Shown: positions 39,801 through 52,410 of the stretch, piece after piece
How positions within the stretch are numbered: the first letter of the stretch is position 1
Layout of the letters: the number at the start of each line of letters is the position of its first letter
Assembly (NCBI GenBank): GCA_026261815.1
Contig: JAMPIT010000059.1
Location: 15,858,001 to 15,922,000, forward strand
Source of the DNA: Monarcha castaneiventris obscurior
Lineage: Eukaryota > Chordata > Aves > Passeriformes > Monarchidae
Direction of reading: 5' to 3'
Length of the DNA stretch: 64,000 nt
Translations under genes and position numbers: made by a program
Notes under the pieces: model-generated
Database searches by the model: none
Seen by the model: the letters and a program-made list of their open reading frames with translations, nothing else
Told to the model about the DNA's origin: nothing

Positions 39801-42800
39801 TAGAATATATCTATTTTTGATAACTTGGAAAGTCTGTGACAGGATATTGCTGAAAACACTCCTACAAAGAATGGTCATGGCTCACATGATTTAAAGTTAT
39901 TTTCTGAGTTGTGCTGGAATGTCCATCTGGAGTTGGAGGTAATGCCTTGCAGCCTTGCACCCTGATTACTTTTCATGCACAAAAAAGGAACTTGTTCCTC
40001 AAATGAGCCACAAACTGAAAATATTCATTTCAGCCTATAAGGAAAAAATACTCCAACACATAAATTTGCACAAATTTAGGATGATCTTTAAATACTTATC
40101 CTTGCCGTTGAGAGAGGTACTTAACCTACTTATAATGTATGCCTGTTGTCAAAGCAAATCAATAAATTTCAGGGTAGAGTACCAGTTTTACTTGTCATAA
40201 CTGTGTATATTGTGCTTTCTTTAAGATTCAGAGCATTGTAAAGACCAGAATCTCATGCAACAACCTTGTTGGTTCTCTCAAATTGTTAAACAGATTTCTT
40301 CTAACTATTGATACAGAGATTATAGTTACTGTTCAATTGTTCTATTTCACAGAAGTGAATGGAAAATATCAGTATAAAATAGGGTAGGTTTGTCACTATA
40401 CCACAGGCAGAATACTTACAGCAAACAGTGAGGTGACATACGAATTCTGAGGGCTTAATTTAAACATGAATTATTTAATATTACAAGCTTTAAACTTGCG
40501 TTGCTAGGGACTTTATGGTAAAACTCATGCTCACTCTGATTTGAGCTGCTTGAGCATGCTGAAGTGATAAAGTTGATCTTGCTTACAAATTAAATTTTTA
40601 AAGCTGGTGGATTAGTACGACCATAGGCTTGATCCATATAAAGTGCTGAAGCTTTCTAGATTCACATGGGATTAGGATACAAGCCTCAAGTAAAACCTTT
40701 CTCTAACTGACACTTTTATAGACACTCCAAACCCAATTAGGCCGTGCTGCTTGAAGGTGTGAGTTCTATTGCCAATATTACCTCTAAGTCTATCAGATAA
40801 GTTACTTAACCTCTCTACATATCATTTCTATATTCTATAGAAAAATGATATCGTCATCGCCCATGCTTGAAAGGCTTTCAGATTTGGCAATGAAAGACTC
40901 TATGCACTCAAAAAGCAGTGGTAACTCATGGCTATCAATTTAAGAGTTTAATTTAAGCAAAGTGGAATATCACTCCGTGTTCCATTGTATCATTGTATGC
41001 CTGCTAAAACTGTTATATGATCTGTTCTCATGATAACTTGACATGTCTTGTGACACAAGTTGAAAACATGAAAAAACTCATTTTATAATATGCACTGTGG
41101 AATTCATTTTCTCATCACCTTTATCTAACATACCCTCATAAAATATCCTTTATCTAAAATAGCCTATATGTTCAAGAGTATGGTCAAGCCTGGATATAGA
41201 CAAATCCAGCTATTAAATTTTGCTTGTGTTGGAAAGTAAGGGAAATTCTGGCATGACGGAGAGAAAAGGATGTTAAAAAATCCCAAAAACCCAAATTTCC
41301 ATCATCCTTACATGGTCCATTCTTCTGCCTTTGACTTCTTGCTGAAGGCATGTCCATTCAATGCTTGTGCTGCACCCTGAAGATTATGAGATAAATTTTC
41401 TCAAACTTTTTACTCTCCTTATCTACAAAGAAGACAGAAGCCTAAGACCAATATTTTCCAAGAACTTTTACAAACTATTTGAAAATTCATCAGGGAGCTG
41501 TGATGCAAATGTTGATTTTCCTGTATGGACATCTGAGCCGTGCCACATGGCTGCCTCTTATACCAGTGCTGACCTGCGTTAAAAGCACTGTGGTGCCTTT
41601 CCAGACAACTGCCCCCAGAACAATCACATTCCCTCCCTGCATCACGGCTAAGTCTGCTCTTCTACCAAAAGACTGGGATGGACCCCAACACAGCGTGACA
41701 GATGCTTTCAGACATGTCAACAGCTGCCTTCCGGGCAAAGATTGATCCACAATACCATTAATGTTTTAACAGCTCTTGTCAAGAGATTGGATCACTAACT
41801 TTTAATAGCCAAATATGACAATTTGACCCCCCTCCTTTTTCTTTCCTGTGCCAGGATGGATACTCTGTTAGATAAATGATGCTGATACACTGTAGAGACA
41901 TAAATTGTCATTCATGTTCATTCTTTTTTTCTCAATGTTATCTGCCCACTTCTCTTCTATATGTCTTCTAAAAATCCACACGATCCCACAGTTAAGAGTT
42001 GGGGGTTCTTACCCTTCATAGCCATGAAGCTGTCATTCTTTAGGGAGAGGCTGTTTTAATTTGCATCAAACAGTAGTCACTTTGTCATACTCTCAGAGTA
42101 ACAACAACCAGGAGAATGAGCTGACTTGTGTCAGTCAAAGTGACATGGTTTTAGTGGTGAAATCCTTGTGCATATGATCACAAGAGTGGTCCCAAAAACT
42201 GTGGCTTCCACATTGGGGAATCTGTCACATCTTTGGGCCAGTTTCATGAGCCTTCTTTTCACTCACTGCGTGTCAAAAAATATGAGCTATGAATGAAGCA
42301 CCAAAATAGGTGAGGATGCTGAAGGTCTGAGTCATGATACTGATACAGGCTTCCAGGGACTGCTTTGGCCCACGAAAGAACAAGATGGGATCCTGGTCAC
42401 TGGTAGCATTGTCTTGGCTGGTGTGCAGTGTGAGTGCAACAGATCCTACTGAAATACAGGACTGCGCATGGCAATATGTGGGTTAGGCAGCCTAGGATTG
42501 CTGTCATGAAGACTACTCTCAAAAGCAGCCTGTAGCTATTACACCTCTATGATAGCCTCTATGCAGAGCCAGAGAAGGATCTTTGGTACAATATAAATCT
42601 AAAATGATTAATTTGTTCCTCCCTTTTTGTACCAAAGGCAAGTTATATCATACTGTCAAACTGTTTTGGCAAGTGCTGCAGAAAAGCTGGTGAAGGGTAG
42701 CTTTTATGCTTACCTGAATTTTTCTCCTTGTTGTATACATTTTTAGCAGGTCCCACTGGGGTGTCAGAAATGGAACTTAGGCCTGGAGGTAGTAGAAACA

Positions 42801-43553
42801 TCAGCAGAAGATAATGAGAAAGGCTGAACCTTTGCTGCTGCTTTGTGTGTGCAATATACAGCAGCATCTCTTATAACAGCTGGGAGGAAATAATTAGCAT
42901 AACAAAAAGTCATGTTATAGTGTTACATCAAAAAATTTTCAGCAAATGAGACCTTGGGCTTCAAATATCGAGAGAACTAAATGTATTTAAATGGATTCTT
43001 TCTAGTTGAAATCTAGTCAGCTAAAAACAATGAGATAAATATCATTTTAGGTAATCCCTGAGTCCTCCAGTAATTTTGTTACATGCTAGACACCACCTCA
43101 CTTATTCTTTGGCCAGCAGAGACTAACAGAAGGAACACCACCAAACACAGGACACAAAGGAGATGCAATTAACTGTTTTCCTTATTTAGCTGATAATATT
43201 TTGTGGTTTCTGATCAGTTTGGGGGACAAGTGAGAGAAGAAGCAAAAGGAATTTATTAATTTAAAGATTTGTCCAATTCAGTAGGTAAAATATTAACTAT
43301 CCTTCAATTTATTGGACCTTGTATTAGATCTTTTATTTCGTCTTTCCCATTACCACACATCACCAACATAGGATTCTCATTTTTACTTACTTATAAAAGC
43401 TATGGAATACTCAAGACATTTTCCTTTTCCCTATTTCCTCACCATAATTGTGAATCTCTCAAAGTAATCTAAAACCCATAAACCCACCAACAGAATGGTA
43501 AAAACACATTTTCATTTGATAAGTACCATGTTTGAAATCCTCTTTGCATTTAT

Positions 43554-43905
43554 AGAATCACAGAATCATTTAGGATGGAAAAGGTCATTGAGTGCAACCA
43601 TAAACCCTACACTGCCAAGTCCACCACTAAACCATGTCCCCAAGTTCCACATCTACAGAGCCATGACTTTGTAATGCCACCAGAGATGGTGACTCAAGCA
43701 CTTCCCTGGGCAACTTGTTCCAGTGCTTGACAACCCTTTGGGTGAAGAAATTTTCCCTAATATCCAATCTAAAGCTTTCCTGGTGCAACTTGAGGCCATT
43801 TCTTTTTGTCCTGTCTCTTGTTACTTGGCAGAAAAGACCGACAGCCATTTCACTACAGACTTCTTTTAGATAGTTGTAGAGAGGAGCTTGTCAAAGACAT
43901 TAGTC
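43554..43905 (-). mobile_element. CR1 LINE 3' end, antisense
   Basis: On the plus strand it begins with the antisense tail TAGAATCACAGAATCATTTA and runs through the 'tgtccccaagttccacatctac' and 'cttccctgggcaacttgttcc' text typical of CR1. On the minus strand the frame ending at 43627 encodes the C-terminal end of ORF2: residues reading [16 protein letters not shown], then [10 protein letters not shown], near the stop codon. That matches the conserved end of CR1 reverse-transcriptase proteins. The next bases diverge past about 43905, marking 5' truncation. It is better preserved than the copy at 469-1775. Confidence 0.94.
43627..43848 (-). pseudogene. CR1 ORF2 (reverse transcriptase) C-terminal fragment
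   Basis: A 73-codon open remnant of CR1 ORF2. Visible landmarks are [10 protein letters not shown], then [19 protein letters not shown] and a normal stop. The last part before the stop (about residues 57-70) departs from the family sequence, suggesting a small indel. The catalytic palm and the endonuclease are absent, so it has no enzymatic activity. The ATG is only the first in the fragment, not an authentic start. Confidence 0.88.
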
Positions 43906-46812
43906 AACAAAACTACTTCAAGGATTAATATTTATCTACTCACTAAGACACATTTATAATTTAAATTATTAATGATAGCTTTAATTCTATTAGAACATGA
44001 AAAGACGTCCACAAATATGACAACAAATAGAGGTAGTAAGGAGGATCTTTTCTAATAACCACTGTATCTCCCCTTGTCCTCTGGTTTTAAATAACTCTGA
44101 GTTCGCCTAATATTAGCAAAAGACATGTTTAAAATCCTGAGCTTAAAATTTCCATATGCAAAACTGCCCACTCTCATTAGAATGACTGGAAAAATGTTAA
44201 AGAGCATTAAGTAGCAAAGGAGGTCAGGTAATTTGGGATGTTCATTTCAAAGCAGTAAGCTGTCCTATGTTGCTAAAGGCTTTTGGAGATGGAGCTCAAT
44301 AGTGCCAAGAGAAAAATTACTTCCTAATTTTTTTTTCTTAAAGGTAGAATGATTGTGCCATCCAGACTAGAGTCCAGGATGGTGGAACAGTATAAACAGG
44401 AGATGGCAAAACACGGGTGTCATAAGTTGGCCTGACAGTGATGATGAGTAAGATGATCCCTTGAGATCTGTCAATGTCAGGGGATGGTTGCAGGATACAG
44501 CACCTCTTCACTGCTGTGGCATGGGCTCCACAGAACATTGAGCTGAGCACATGGGACAGGCCATGAGTGCTGTAGTCATGACGGACTTGCTCCATCTACC
44601 CCCCAGTACCTACTCATCAGCACCCCCAGATGAGTGGGCAGTTGTGGTTGGAGTAACACCACCAGAATAATTCTTACATCTGCCTTCTGACTGCCACTTC
44701 CTTCTCACGCATTCTTTAACTCCTTCCTATGGAACAATAACCAACTCCAGAACAACTAATTCAGCTTGTTGCCTACTGTCTATACAATCCCCAGCTGGCT
44801 CCTTTCCTCAGGGCAAACGGGGTCCCACAAACAGCCAGAGTCACTGAAAAGAGTGACACTAATGAACCCAGGAGCCTTTGCCAGGGACAAATCATAACAA
44901 TTGTTTACTGTAAAATCTTGTCTTCTCCCTACCTTAACCAAACATTAGAGAATTGTCAAATGCTTTTTCCTCAGGCTAATGCCAAAGCAAGAGCAATATA
45001 TTGGCAGTCTTGCCTATACATTTTTCTCAATGTCAATAATTAAATATAAAAACCAGAATTCTATATCTTTTTATCTGCAATTAGTAATGACCATAAAAAG
45101 AGACTATTATATGATATATATTATTATCATGAAGTTCATGACCATGAGTTATATTTGATTGGGGAAAAAAAAAACCCTTAAATCCATCAAAGCTAAAAAA
45201 AATTGCTGCTGAAAAAGATCACAAATCAAAACATCACATTAAATAAGCAGATAACTAGAGAAAAAAAAAGAAAGAAAAAAAGGGAAAAACTGGCATGCAG
45301 ACAGATATTCCATGCAAAAGAAGTGCTAGTTAATGTCTTTTAGCAAATCTGATTCTATTTCCATCCCCATAATATCCCTGCTCCAGAGAATATGTAAGAG
45401 AGAGCAGTCAAAGAAAGGTTTGGACTTTCATAGTATCTGTTCTTATGAGGGAAAGAAAAAAAAAAAAGAAAAGGTTAAATTTATTCTCTTTGGAAAAGGG
45501 AAGACTTTGAGGTGACCTACTTAGCTTCAGTGATCTTTGTTACTTGGCAACATATGAAATAAGATGGCAAACAGAATAAATGTGTTTAAGAGCCAGCAAA
45601 GACATTTTTTATAGACAAGGGGGTTAAATGATACAGTTACAAAGCAGAGAGGTGAGGTTAAAATAAATCTAAAGGATGCAATCTTACTGAGGCATGTGGC
45701 CTTTTCCTGGCCAACAATCTTTTATGTCCTTATGATAGGTTTATTAATCGAAATAAAAGACGAAGTTTTACATGCGCTGGCTCCAGTGCAGTAAGTGAAA
45801 TCTTAGGTATAAGAAAGAAAAATATGAATTTGTACATTTTTCTCATTAATGCCTACGTTTTGTTTTCAGAAGTAACCACATAATTTCCACCGATTAGAGG
45901 TGGTGAGGGAGGCATCTTTAAATCTATTAGGGCTGAGAAGTCCTTTGCTATTTGAGACACTGCCTTTTCCTCATCCCACTTCTTTCCTGTCCCCAAATGT
46001 CACTATTCTAATCGAAGTAGTGCTCTTCAGTAACTGCTAATGTCATCTAGACAGAGAATCATGCTTTGGACCTTTAAAATATCTCAAAAAAATATATAAG
46101 ACTTTTTCATCCTGTGAGAAAAAACAAGAAAAATTAAAGTGATTAAACAACAACAAAGACTAAAGGTGGAAGACCAGAAGTGGCCACTCCCATCCTTCTT
46201 GACATCTACCTTCTACATTTTGGTGTGTTTTACAGTATTTAATTCTACTAATTGTCATCTGTGATTACTCTGCAATGCATCACTTCAGAAGACCAGCTCA
46301 AGATCAACCTTAGTACATTTAATGAAAACAGTTATTTTAAAACTTTTCCAGTGGGCGGGTTGTGGTGAGAAGAAAGGAGGTAATTCTGGAGGCAGGACCT
46401 GCTACTGACTGTGAACAATTCAATAAAAGTGGATTCTTGCATACAGGAACCAGGAGGATGCTGCCCTTGGCAAGGTCAGGAGGGCTTTTGGACGCTTTTC
46501 TTGGGGAATTTACAGCAGAAGGTGACATCAGAGAGCAGATGGTGCAACCCAGAAAGTCATGGTTGTTGCCTGCAATTTAGGCACCTCTGACAAGAGTTTG
46601 GCTGTTGGCCAACCTGCCTCATTTCTTCATACTTATTCTGAAAATAATTACCCTGTGCCCCCACCGGCATAGCTATGGGGGAAGTCAGGAAGGGTGAGGG
46701 CAAGATTCAAATAGATGAGATAGGTTCCTCATGAGCTTGGAAGGTCCAGACTCAGACATGAGAACAAGAAAGCTTGTGACTAGGTAAAGTTGTTCTCTGT
46801 ATGTACATAAAG

Positions 46813-46840
46813 GTATATATATATATGTATGTGTGTATAT
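46813..46840. repeat. TA/TG dinucleotide repeat
   Basis: TATATATATATATG then TATGTGTGTATAT: short alternating pyrimidine/purine DNA. Confidence 0.85.
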
Positions 46841-47446
46841 TTTTCATTTCTCAGAACTAGTAAATATTATTTCTTTTTGCCTGCAAGGAAGATTCCCCCA
46901 GTCATAATCTTAAACAATTGTAACTAGATTTCACCAAAATATATTCTTATATTTTAACTTCCTAGGAGAAGGAGAGATAATTGAAACTGCAGATCACTGA
47001 AAGCACTCAGGTTTTTAGATGAAAGTTGATCAAATTAAGCAAATTAAAAACCATCGCTACATTAACATTTAGCAGAAAACTACATTAAAAATTTCAGTTA
47101 TACAATTCGTTAAGTTCTAACTCTTTTACAAGCAACTGTTGAGGTGAGCAGTTACCTTGGAAAAATAGTACTAGAGAATAATATGAAACAACATGGAGAG
47201 ATGCTACATCATTGCTATAAAAAATGCCAGCAGAAAAATAAAACAATCAAATTTTATCATTCATTCCCTTTTACCTGCAAATCATTCCAGATTGGTCTGT
47301 GATTTTTCTGTCTGTTTAAAGCAGATTGGAATAGAAGGAAATGTTGTGAGGACCGTGCAATACACTGTTGTCCTGTCTCCAAAGAACAGAGAACCGGGAA
47401 ATCCCAATCCAAAAGATGAGAGAAATAATGAAGCTCAATGCTTTTT

Positions 47447-47492
47447 AAAACAAACAAACAAACAAACAAACAAACAAACAAACAAACAAACA
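47447..47492. repeat. (AAAC)n microsatellite
   Basis: About 11.5 uninterrupted units, 46 bp. It creates the repeating lysine/glutamine/threonine/asparagine and cysteine/leucine/phenylalanine/valine frames over it on the two strands, which are not genes. Confidence 0.97.
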
Positions 47493-48529
47493 GGCTCAAC
47501 ACAACTTGGAGATAAATGCTAATCTCAATTGTTTTAGCTTTGATTATCCAAAAGTCAACTTGTTGAAAATTGAACATATTGTTCCTCTCCCATTTCAAAA
47601 CTCAAATAGAAACATATTTTGTTTACAATGAACTTTAATTGCCTGAATTTTTCAAAGGACCCTTGAGTCAGCTAGATAATAGGGGTTTAGCTCTCTTCAG
47701 AAAATGTAAGCAGAAAATACACATCCATAGAGCAGCATAATGCAGTTGTCGCTGCCTCGGACAATAGCAATGCTTCCTAGATATATAGCTTTTTATTCCA
47801 TGAGGGTCTTGATTTAAATCTCTTCATGGAAATAGGAGAGATTAGATACTCAGATGAAGAAAATCATCATAGTTTTGTGGCTTTTAATGAATGCAGTGTA
47901 CATTAGTCAGGAATCTCTATTCCCTTATAACAATAATCTTTCTCCATCAAATTCCATCTTAATGGTTGATTACCTGTTTGCAATATGGTAACTATGTACA
48001 CTTACAATTGCTTTAAGTGTAAACTTTAGGTTGAATGTTTGTGGTTTTTTCCACTGTAATTAGTTTTTAGTGCACCATTTAAGTATATTTACTTTTATCC
48101 ATTGAAGGAGATTGTGTTTCAACCACCACCATGATGACATTTATGATAATAATGTAAAAAGACAAAATGCTGACATAGATCTTAGGTCCCCTGAAGGGTG
48201 ATTTTGTAGATTATTAGCAGCAGACTATTGATACAGCTACGAATTGATACAGCTATGCTGAAAATCTGTCAGATTTGACTCATGCTGTCTACCTACTAAC
48301 ACATCCAAACTTAAATATCAAGAGAAACTTCTATGTTTGCATGATGTATTTTCATCTTAAAACGCTAGAAATGTATCTTCTAGCTTAGAGGACTCATGGT
48401 AAGAAGTGAGCATAGTTTATGCCCCTCTTCTCATTAATTTATTGACTAAGAGGAATGACATTTTCTTGTCCATTGTAATTTTGTCTGTATCCATTTATGT
48501 GTATGTACATAAATGTTGTCAGAACAAAA

Positions 48530-48618
48530 ACAGTAACAACAACAACAAAAACCAAAATCACAAGAAAAGCACCACCTACTCCCCCCCAAAAAAAAACCCC
48601 ACCCCCCAAAAAACCAAC
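48530..48618. repeat. A/C-rich low-complexity tract
   Basis: An (AAC)n-like run (48536-48549), then blocks of C and A only (48581-48618) including seven C and nine A in a row. It is a strand-asymmetric tract. Confidence 0.9.
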
Positions 48619-48914
48619 TCCTTGTAACTTGCTAGGAATACTTACCTGTACCAATCTTGTCTATGGAAAAGGCCAGCAAAATGATTAGCGCAAACTCCCA
48701 ACCTAAGCAAAATACCCTTTCCTTCCCATTCTCCATTTCCTCCCATCACCTGCCACTGCTTCTTCACGTTGCTTCATTGTTAATAGTTCCTCCTCACTGC
48801 CAAACTGCTTAGCACTTCAGAATCATATCAGCCATTGCTCCAGAGTTCGAGTTCAAGCTCAACCAAGGGACATGGCAGAATTTATTGGCTTCTCTCCTCC
48901 CAAAACTTTCAATG

Positions 48915-48944
48915 TTTTTTTTTTTTGTTTTTTTTTTTTTTTTT
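48915..48944. repeat. Poly-T run
   Basis: Thirty bases of T with one G. Confidence 0.93.
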
Positions 48945-50214
48945 CTGAGCAATTCCAGTGGTGAACATACAATAGCAAAATAAATTTTATAAATAAATTA
49001 CTTTATGTCAGGAAAAATCTTAGTTCTAGTAGGAACTTTACATTCCTAATTAATATCACTTCTCTATAAGGGGTAGTGGGGAAAGTAAAGACAAGGAAAA
49101 ATTTGGCTTTTATGCCATGGTATTGTCAATGAAGTCTTTGAGGGTGCACGGGCTTCTCCTTTTGGATAAAGGGATACGTATGGGTGATACCTACAGAGAA
49201 CTGTGGGTCATATTCCTTATAGAGATGCACAACTGAAGATTTACCAAATGTATACAGAGTATTTCTATCAATGATGGTGGAAACAGCAAGTATTTGGGGG
49301 AAAAAGCTTTAAAAAAAAGGTGTGGAAATAAACCTAACACCCTCACAGATTTGTATGTACAGGAGGCATAAGCTATTCACTTGATGCAAGTTTTTCACTG
49401 CTATTTTATTTCTAATATGAAAAGAAAGTATTATTCAATAGAATGTATCTCAAGAAAATGCTAAACCCTGGTGGACAGAAAAACTTAAGTCTCAAGAACA
49501 ATCATAGCTGTGGATATTAAAACCTTCTACAAACCCAAGCAAGAAAACAGAATCCAGTTATTTTTAATAGGAAATGACAAGTGAATTGTCATCTGAAAGG
49601 ATTAAGTTAAATCTTTAATCTCCCCATTTCTCTATATGGAAAACACCACCCAAACAATTTTTCTCATAAAATGATGAAACACCATTGCAACAGTTTTCAC
49701 AGAGGCTACTTTTCTTTCATCACAAGATTGTTTTTCATGGTTCCATCATTTTTATTCTACATGCATTACTTCTTTAAATCTTTTGCAACATGGTGGGGGA
49801 ATGGATAAGGTTTACATTTTTAAAAGTCTTGCTGTTTTACTACATTCTCAGTTCTTGTTATGCTGTCACAGTACCAAGAGTAAATAAATAAAAAATTACC
49901 AAAGCCCTGAACCTCCATCTTTCAGAAGGAACTTGGAGCTGTATCCACTACTAATATGATTCCAATTCTGATGCAGATAGTGTCTGGAAGGTCTGTTCCA
50001 ATGGAGTAAAAGCATTTGGTCAAGAAGCTACACTTCAAAATTAGATGATTTTTAGAGCCATGAGTCTGTGCACTGTTTAGGTCTCTGATGTTAAAAGAAA
50101 AATACAAGTCTGATGTAAGTTAACAGAAGAAAGATGTTCCTCCTGACAGAAATTACTTCTGTGAGCACTCATTGCTCCCCGTCTATTCTCAAGTCCAAAA
50201 AGAAGTAGAAGCCA

Positions 50215-50260
50215 GGACCAGAAAATGGGGAGTCAGAGGACCAGAAAATGGGGAGTCAGA
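50215..50260. repeat. Perfect 23-bp tandem duplication
   Basis: Two identical abutting 23-bp copies, each starting GGACCAGAAAATGGGG (50215-50237 and 50238-50260). Perfect identity suggests recent origin, or an assembly or polymorphic variant. Confidence 0.95.
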
Positions 50261-51885
50261 GGAAAATCTTTGTAGAATCATTTCTATCACACAAAGGAAC
50301 TCCCAGCAATTACTTCACATTGACTTTGTGTGCTAGAAAAGTTTCATGGAGGAAATGTTTTAACCATCAGCCAAGACTTACATAGAACACATGGTGGGAT
50401 GGAAATCTGTGAAATTACAATCTCACATGTTTGTTCCTACATGTCCTAAACAATTTCCAGTAATTCTTGTCTATTCTTAAAAGTGCCCACTGATGAAAAT
50501 GTCCAAATATTGATGTATTTCAGTGCTCCAAGGCTTTTCCCTTCCCAATTTTTGGTGTCAAGGCTGGAGAGATATTTTGTCCATCTTTGTACCATTCCTT
50601 GAACATTGACGATAACTGTGTTGACCTCTTCTTTGCCCATTTTCCCAAGTGCTCACTGCTTTGTTTTTTCCAGGTTTGTGACATGTCTAATTTGTCCATG
50701 CAGATCTTCCACATCTGCATTGTCGTCATTCAGAGCAATAGCCATAAAATAATTATTAATGCACATATTAATTAATGCAAAGAGATTGCAAACAAATTCA
50801 AGAACTCTGCTTTGTCATGGTTTGCTCAAATGCTCATTACAAATTATTAATCCTTTCAGCTGCTTAAGATTCAGTAGTTTATGTGAGATTTTATAGCTAG
50901 ATCATTAGACCAGGGCACTTGTTTTTCTCTCTCTACCAGCAAACTTGCAGTAGATACATATTTCAGACCTGCCCTTTCACATATATGTATCTAGGTAATT
51001 TCTACTATTTAAAATTGGGTTTAGAGCTGTAGCTGAAAATTGGTTATTTTCCTAAGCAAAAGATGAATTTATTTTATGTGCATGCTTGTTCTTAGGAGGA
51101 AGCCATGTGATTATTTGCTCTGCTGCAGCTGGGATTGTATCATACTTGGTTGCTTTACTGGACTTCATGCTTGAGTTTCCAGAGCCAAGTGTTCCAGAAA
51201 TTTGTATCTACAAAGCTTGTGGGGCACAGTTTGAGAGTGAGGCTGTCCTCTTCTTAGCCTGCAGAGCTATCTGGCTTCAGGCAGATTATGGATATGTATT
51301 CACTGGAATATGCTATATGAATAGCCAAGGATTATTAAATGATAACCCATCAAAAATGTATTTATGACATTTGGACAACTAAACCTGTTCAGAGTAGTGC
51401 TGACTTAGATTAACATGCTCATTAAAAATTTAGGGCAGTCATTCCTTCCCCTCCCTCCCTCCATCAGTAATTTATCCAGCAGAAGTCCTCGACAGGTCAC
51501 AGTCAGACAGGACTTGACAGTGGATGAATGAAAGAAAAAGGGAAGGTACCTATTTCAACAAAACTATTTTATGTAGTCCAGATATTAGATTAATTACATT
51601 AATAATATGCAATGGTAATAGGAAAGATGAAACATTATTTCTGTTCACATGTGGAGAGTCAGGACAAATTGCAAATCTTGCAAGTCAATCCTTCATCTCC
51701 TTTCCCTCTCAAGGGCATTTAAACATTTCAGTGACTCCAATATCCCTTATATATGTGAGAATTCTTGCCTAATTTCTAGACAACACTGGTTCTTATTAGT
51801 ACAACTAAAGCTTTAGGTAGACACACCTGACTTAAAAATATCTGAAGCCTTCAAATGTCCTAAAGTCCTTAAATACTACATGTGT

Positions 51886-51931
51886 TAGTGTTAGGAGCAG
51901 CCATTGGTTAGTGTTAGAAACAGCCATTGTT
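51886..51931. repeat. Imperfect 23-bp tandem duplication
   Basis: Copies at 51886-51908 and 51909-51931, sharing TAGTGTTAG and CAGCCATTG and differing at three positions (20 of 23 identical). Confidence 0.92.
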
Positions 51932-52328
51932 AACACTTTCAGAAATACTACAGCTGATGAGGATTTATGATGTTCCCCGTACCCTGTAACACTGATAAAT
52001 GTGGCATTCACATCCCAAGTAATATGAATTATTCTTGAACAAACTTTACTATTTGGACTTAAAACATGAAGTGTCTATTTGCAGAGTTAAGAAGATTGAG
52101 GAGAGAAGACTGAAAAAACAATCCTAAAACTCATGTAATCTACACTTGCTGTGTAAGGGAAAAATATTAAATTAAATTGTAAGACACTGAAAACTGTAGT
52201 CCAAGTAATATGTCAGTGTTGCATGATGACCCCAGAATCTTATCTATAAAAATACAGCTATAAAAAGGAGGGGAAATTAAGTGATCTCCAAGTCCTGAAG
52301 AAAGGATTTTTATGTAAACCAACAGCAA

Positions 52329-52410
52329 CTATTATTATTATTATTATTAATAATATTATAATTATCATCATCATCATCATAATTATTTTTATTATCATTA
52401 TTATTAATTG
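52329..52410. repeat. Compound (ATT)n/(ATC)n microsatellite
   Basis: ATT units, then an ATAAT-type mix, then five ATC units and ATT again. The isoleucine/methionine-rich minus-strand frame over it is a product of the repeat. Confidence 0.93.

Larger units (their letters stand above)
30035..43553. other. Long gene-free AT-rich stretch
   Basis: About 13.5 kb with no gene or transposon recognised. It holds a G/T-only tract (30170-30249), A-rich (30775-30789, 35265-35284) and T-rich (31244-31262) runs, a G/T-rich region (31764-31840), short palindromes at 33129-33145 and 36801-36813, and slightly GC-richer patches at 34870-35030, 41480-41750 and 42000-42560. Open frames of up to 106 codons lack recognisable motifs. 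Confidence 0.5.

Noticed and set aside
47193..47598. 109- and 113-codon frames on opposite strands
   Set aside because: Both are lengthened by the stop-free AAAC repeat and show no other protein signal.
51086..51367. 93-codon frame with a hydrophobic N-terminal half that resembles a membrane segment
   Set aside because: One hydrophobic run is not evidence of a gene; there is no family match and no gene context.
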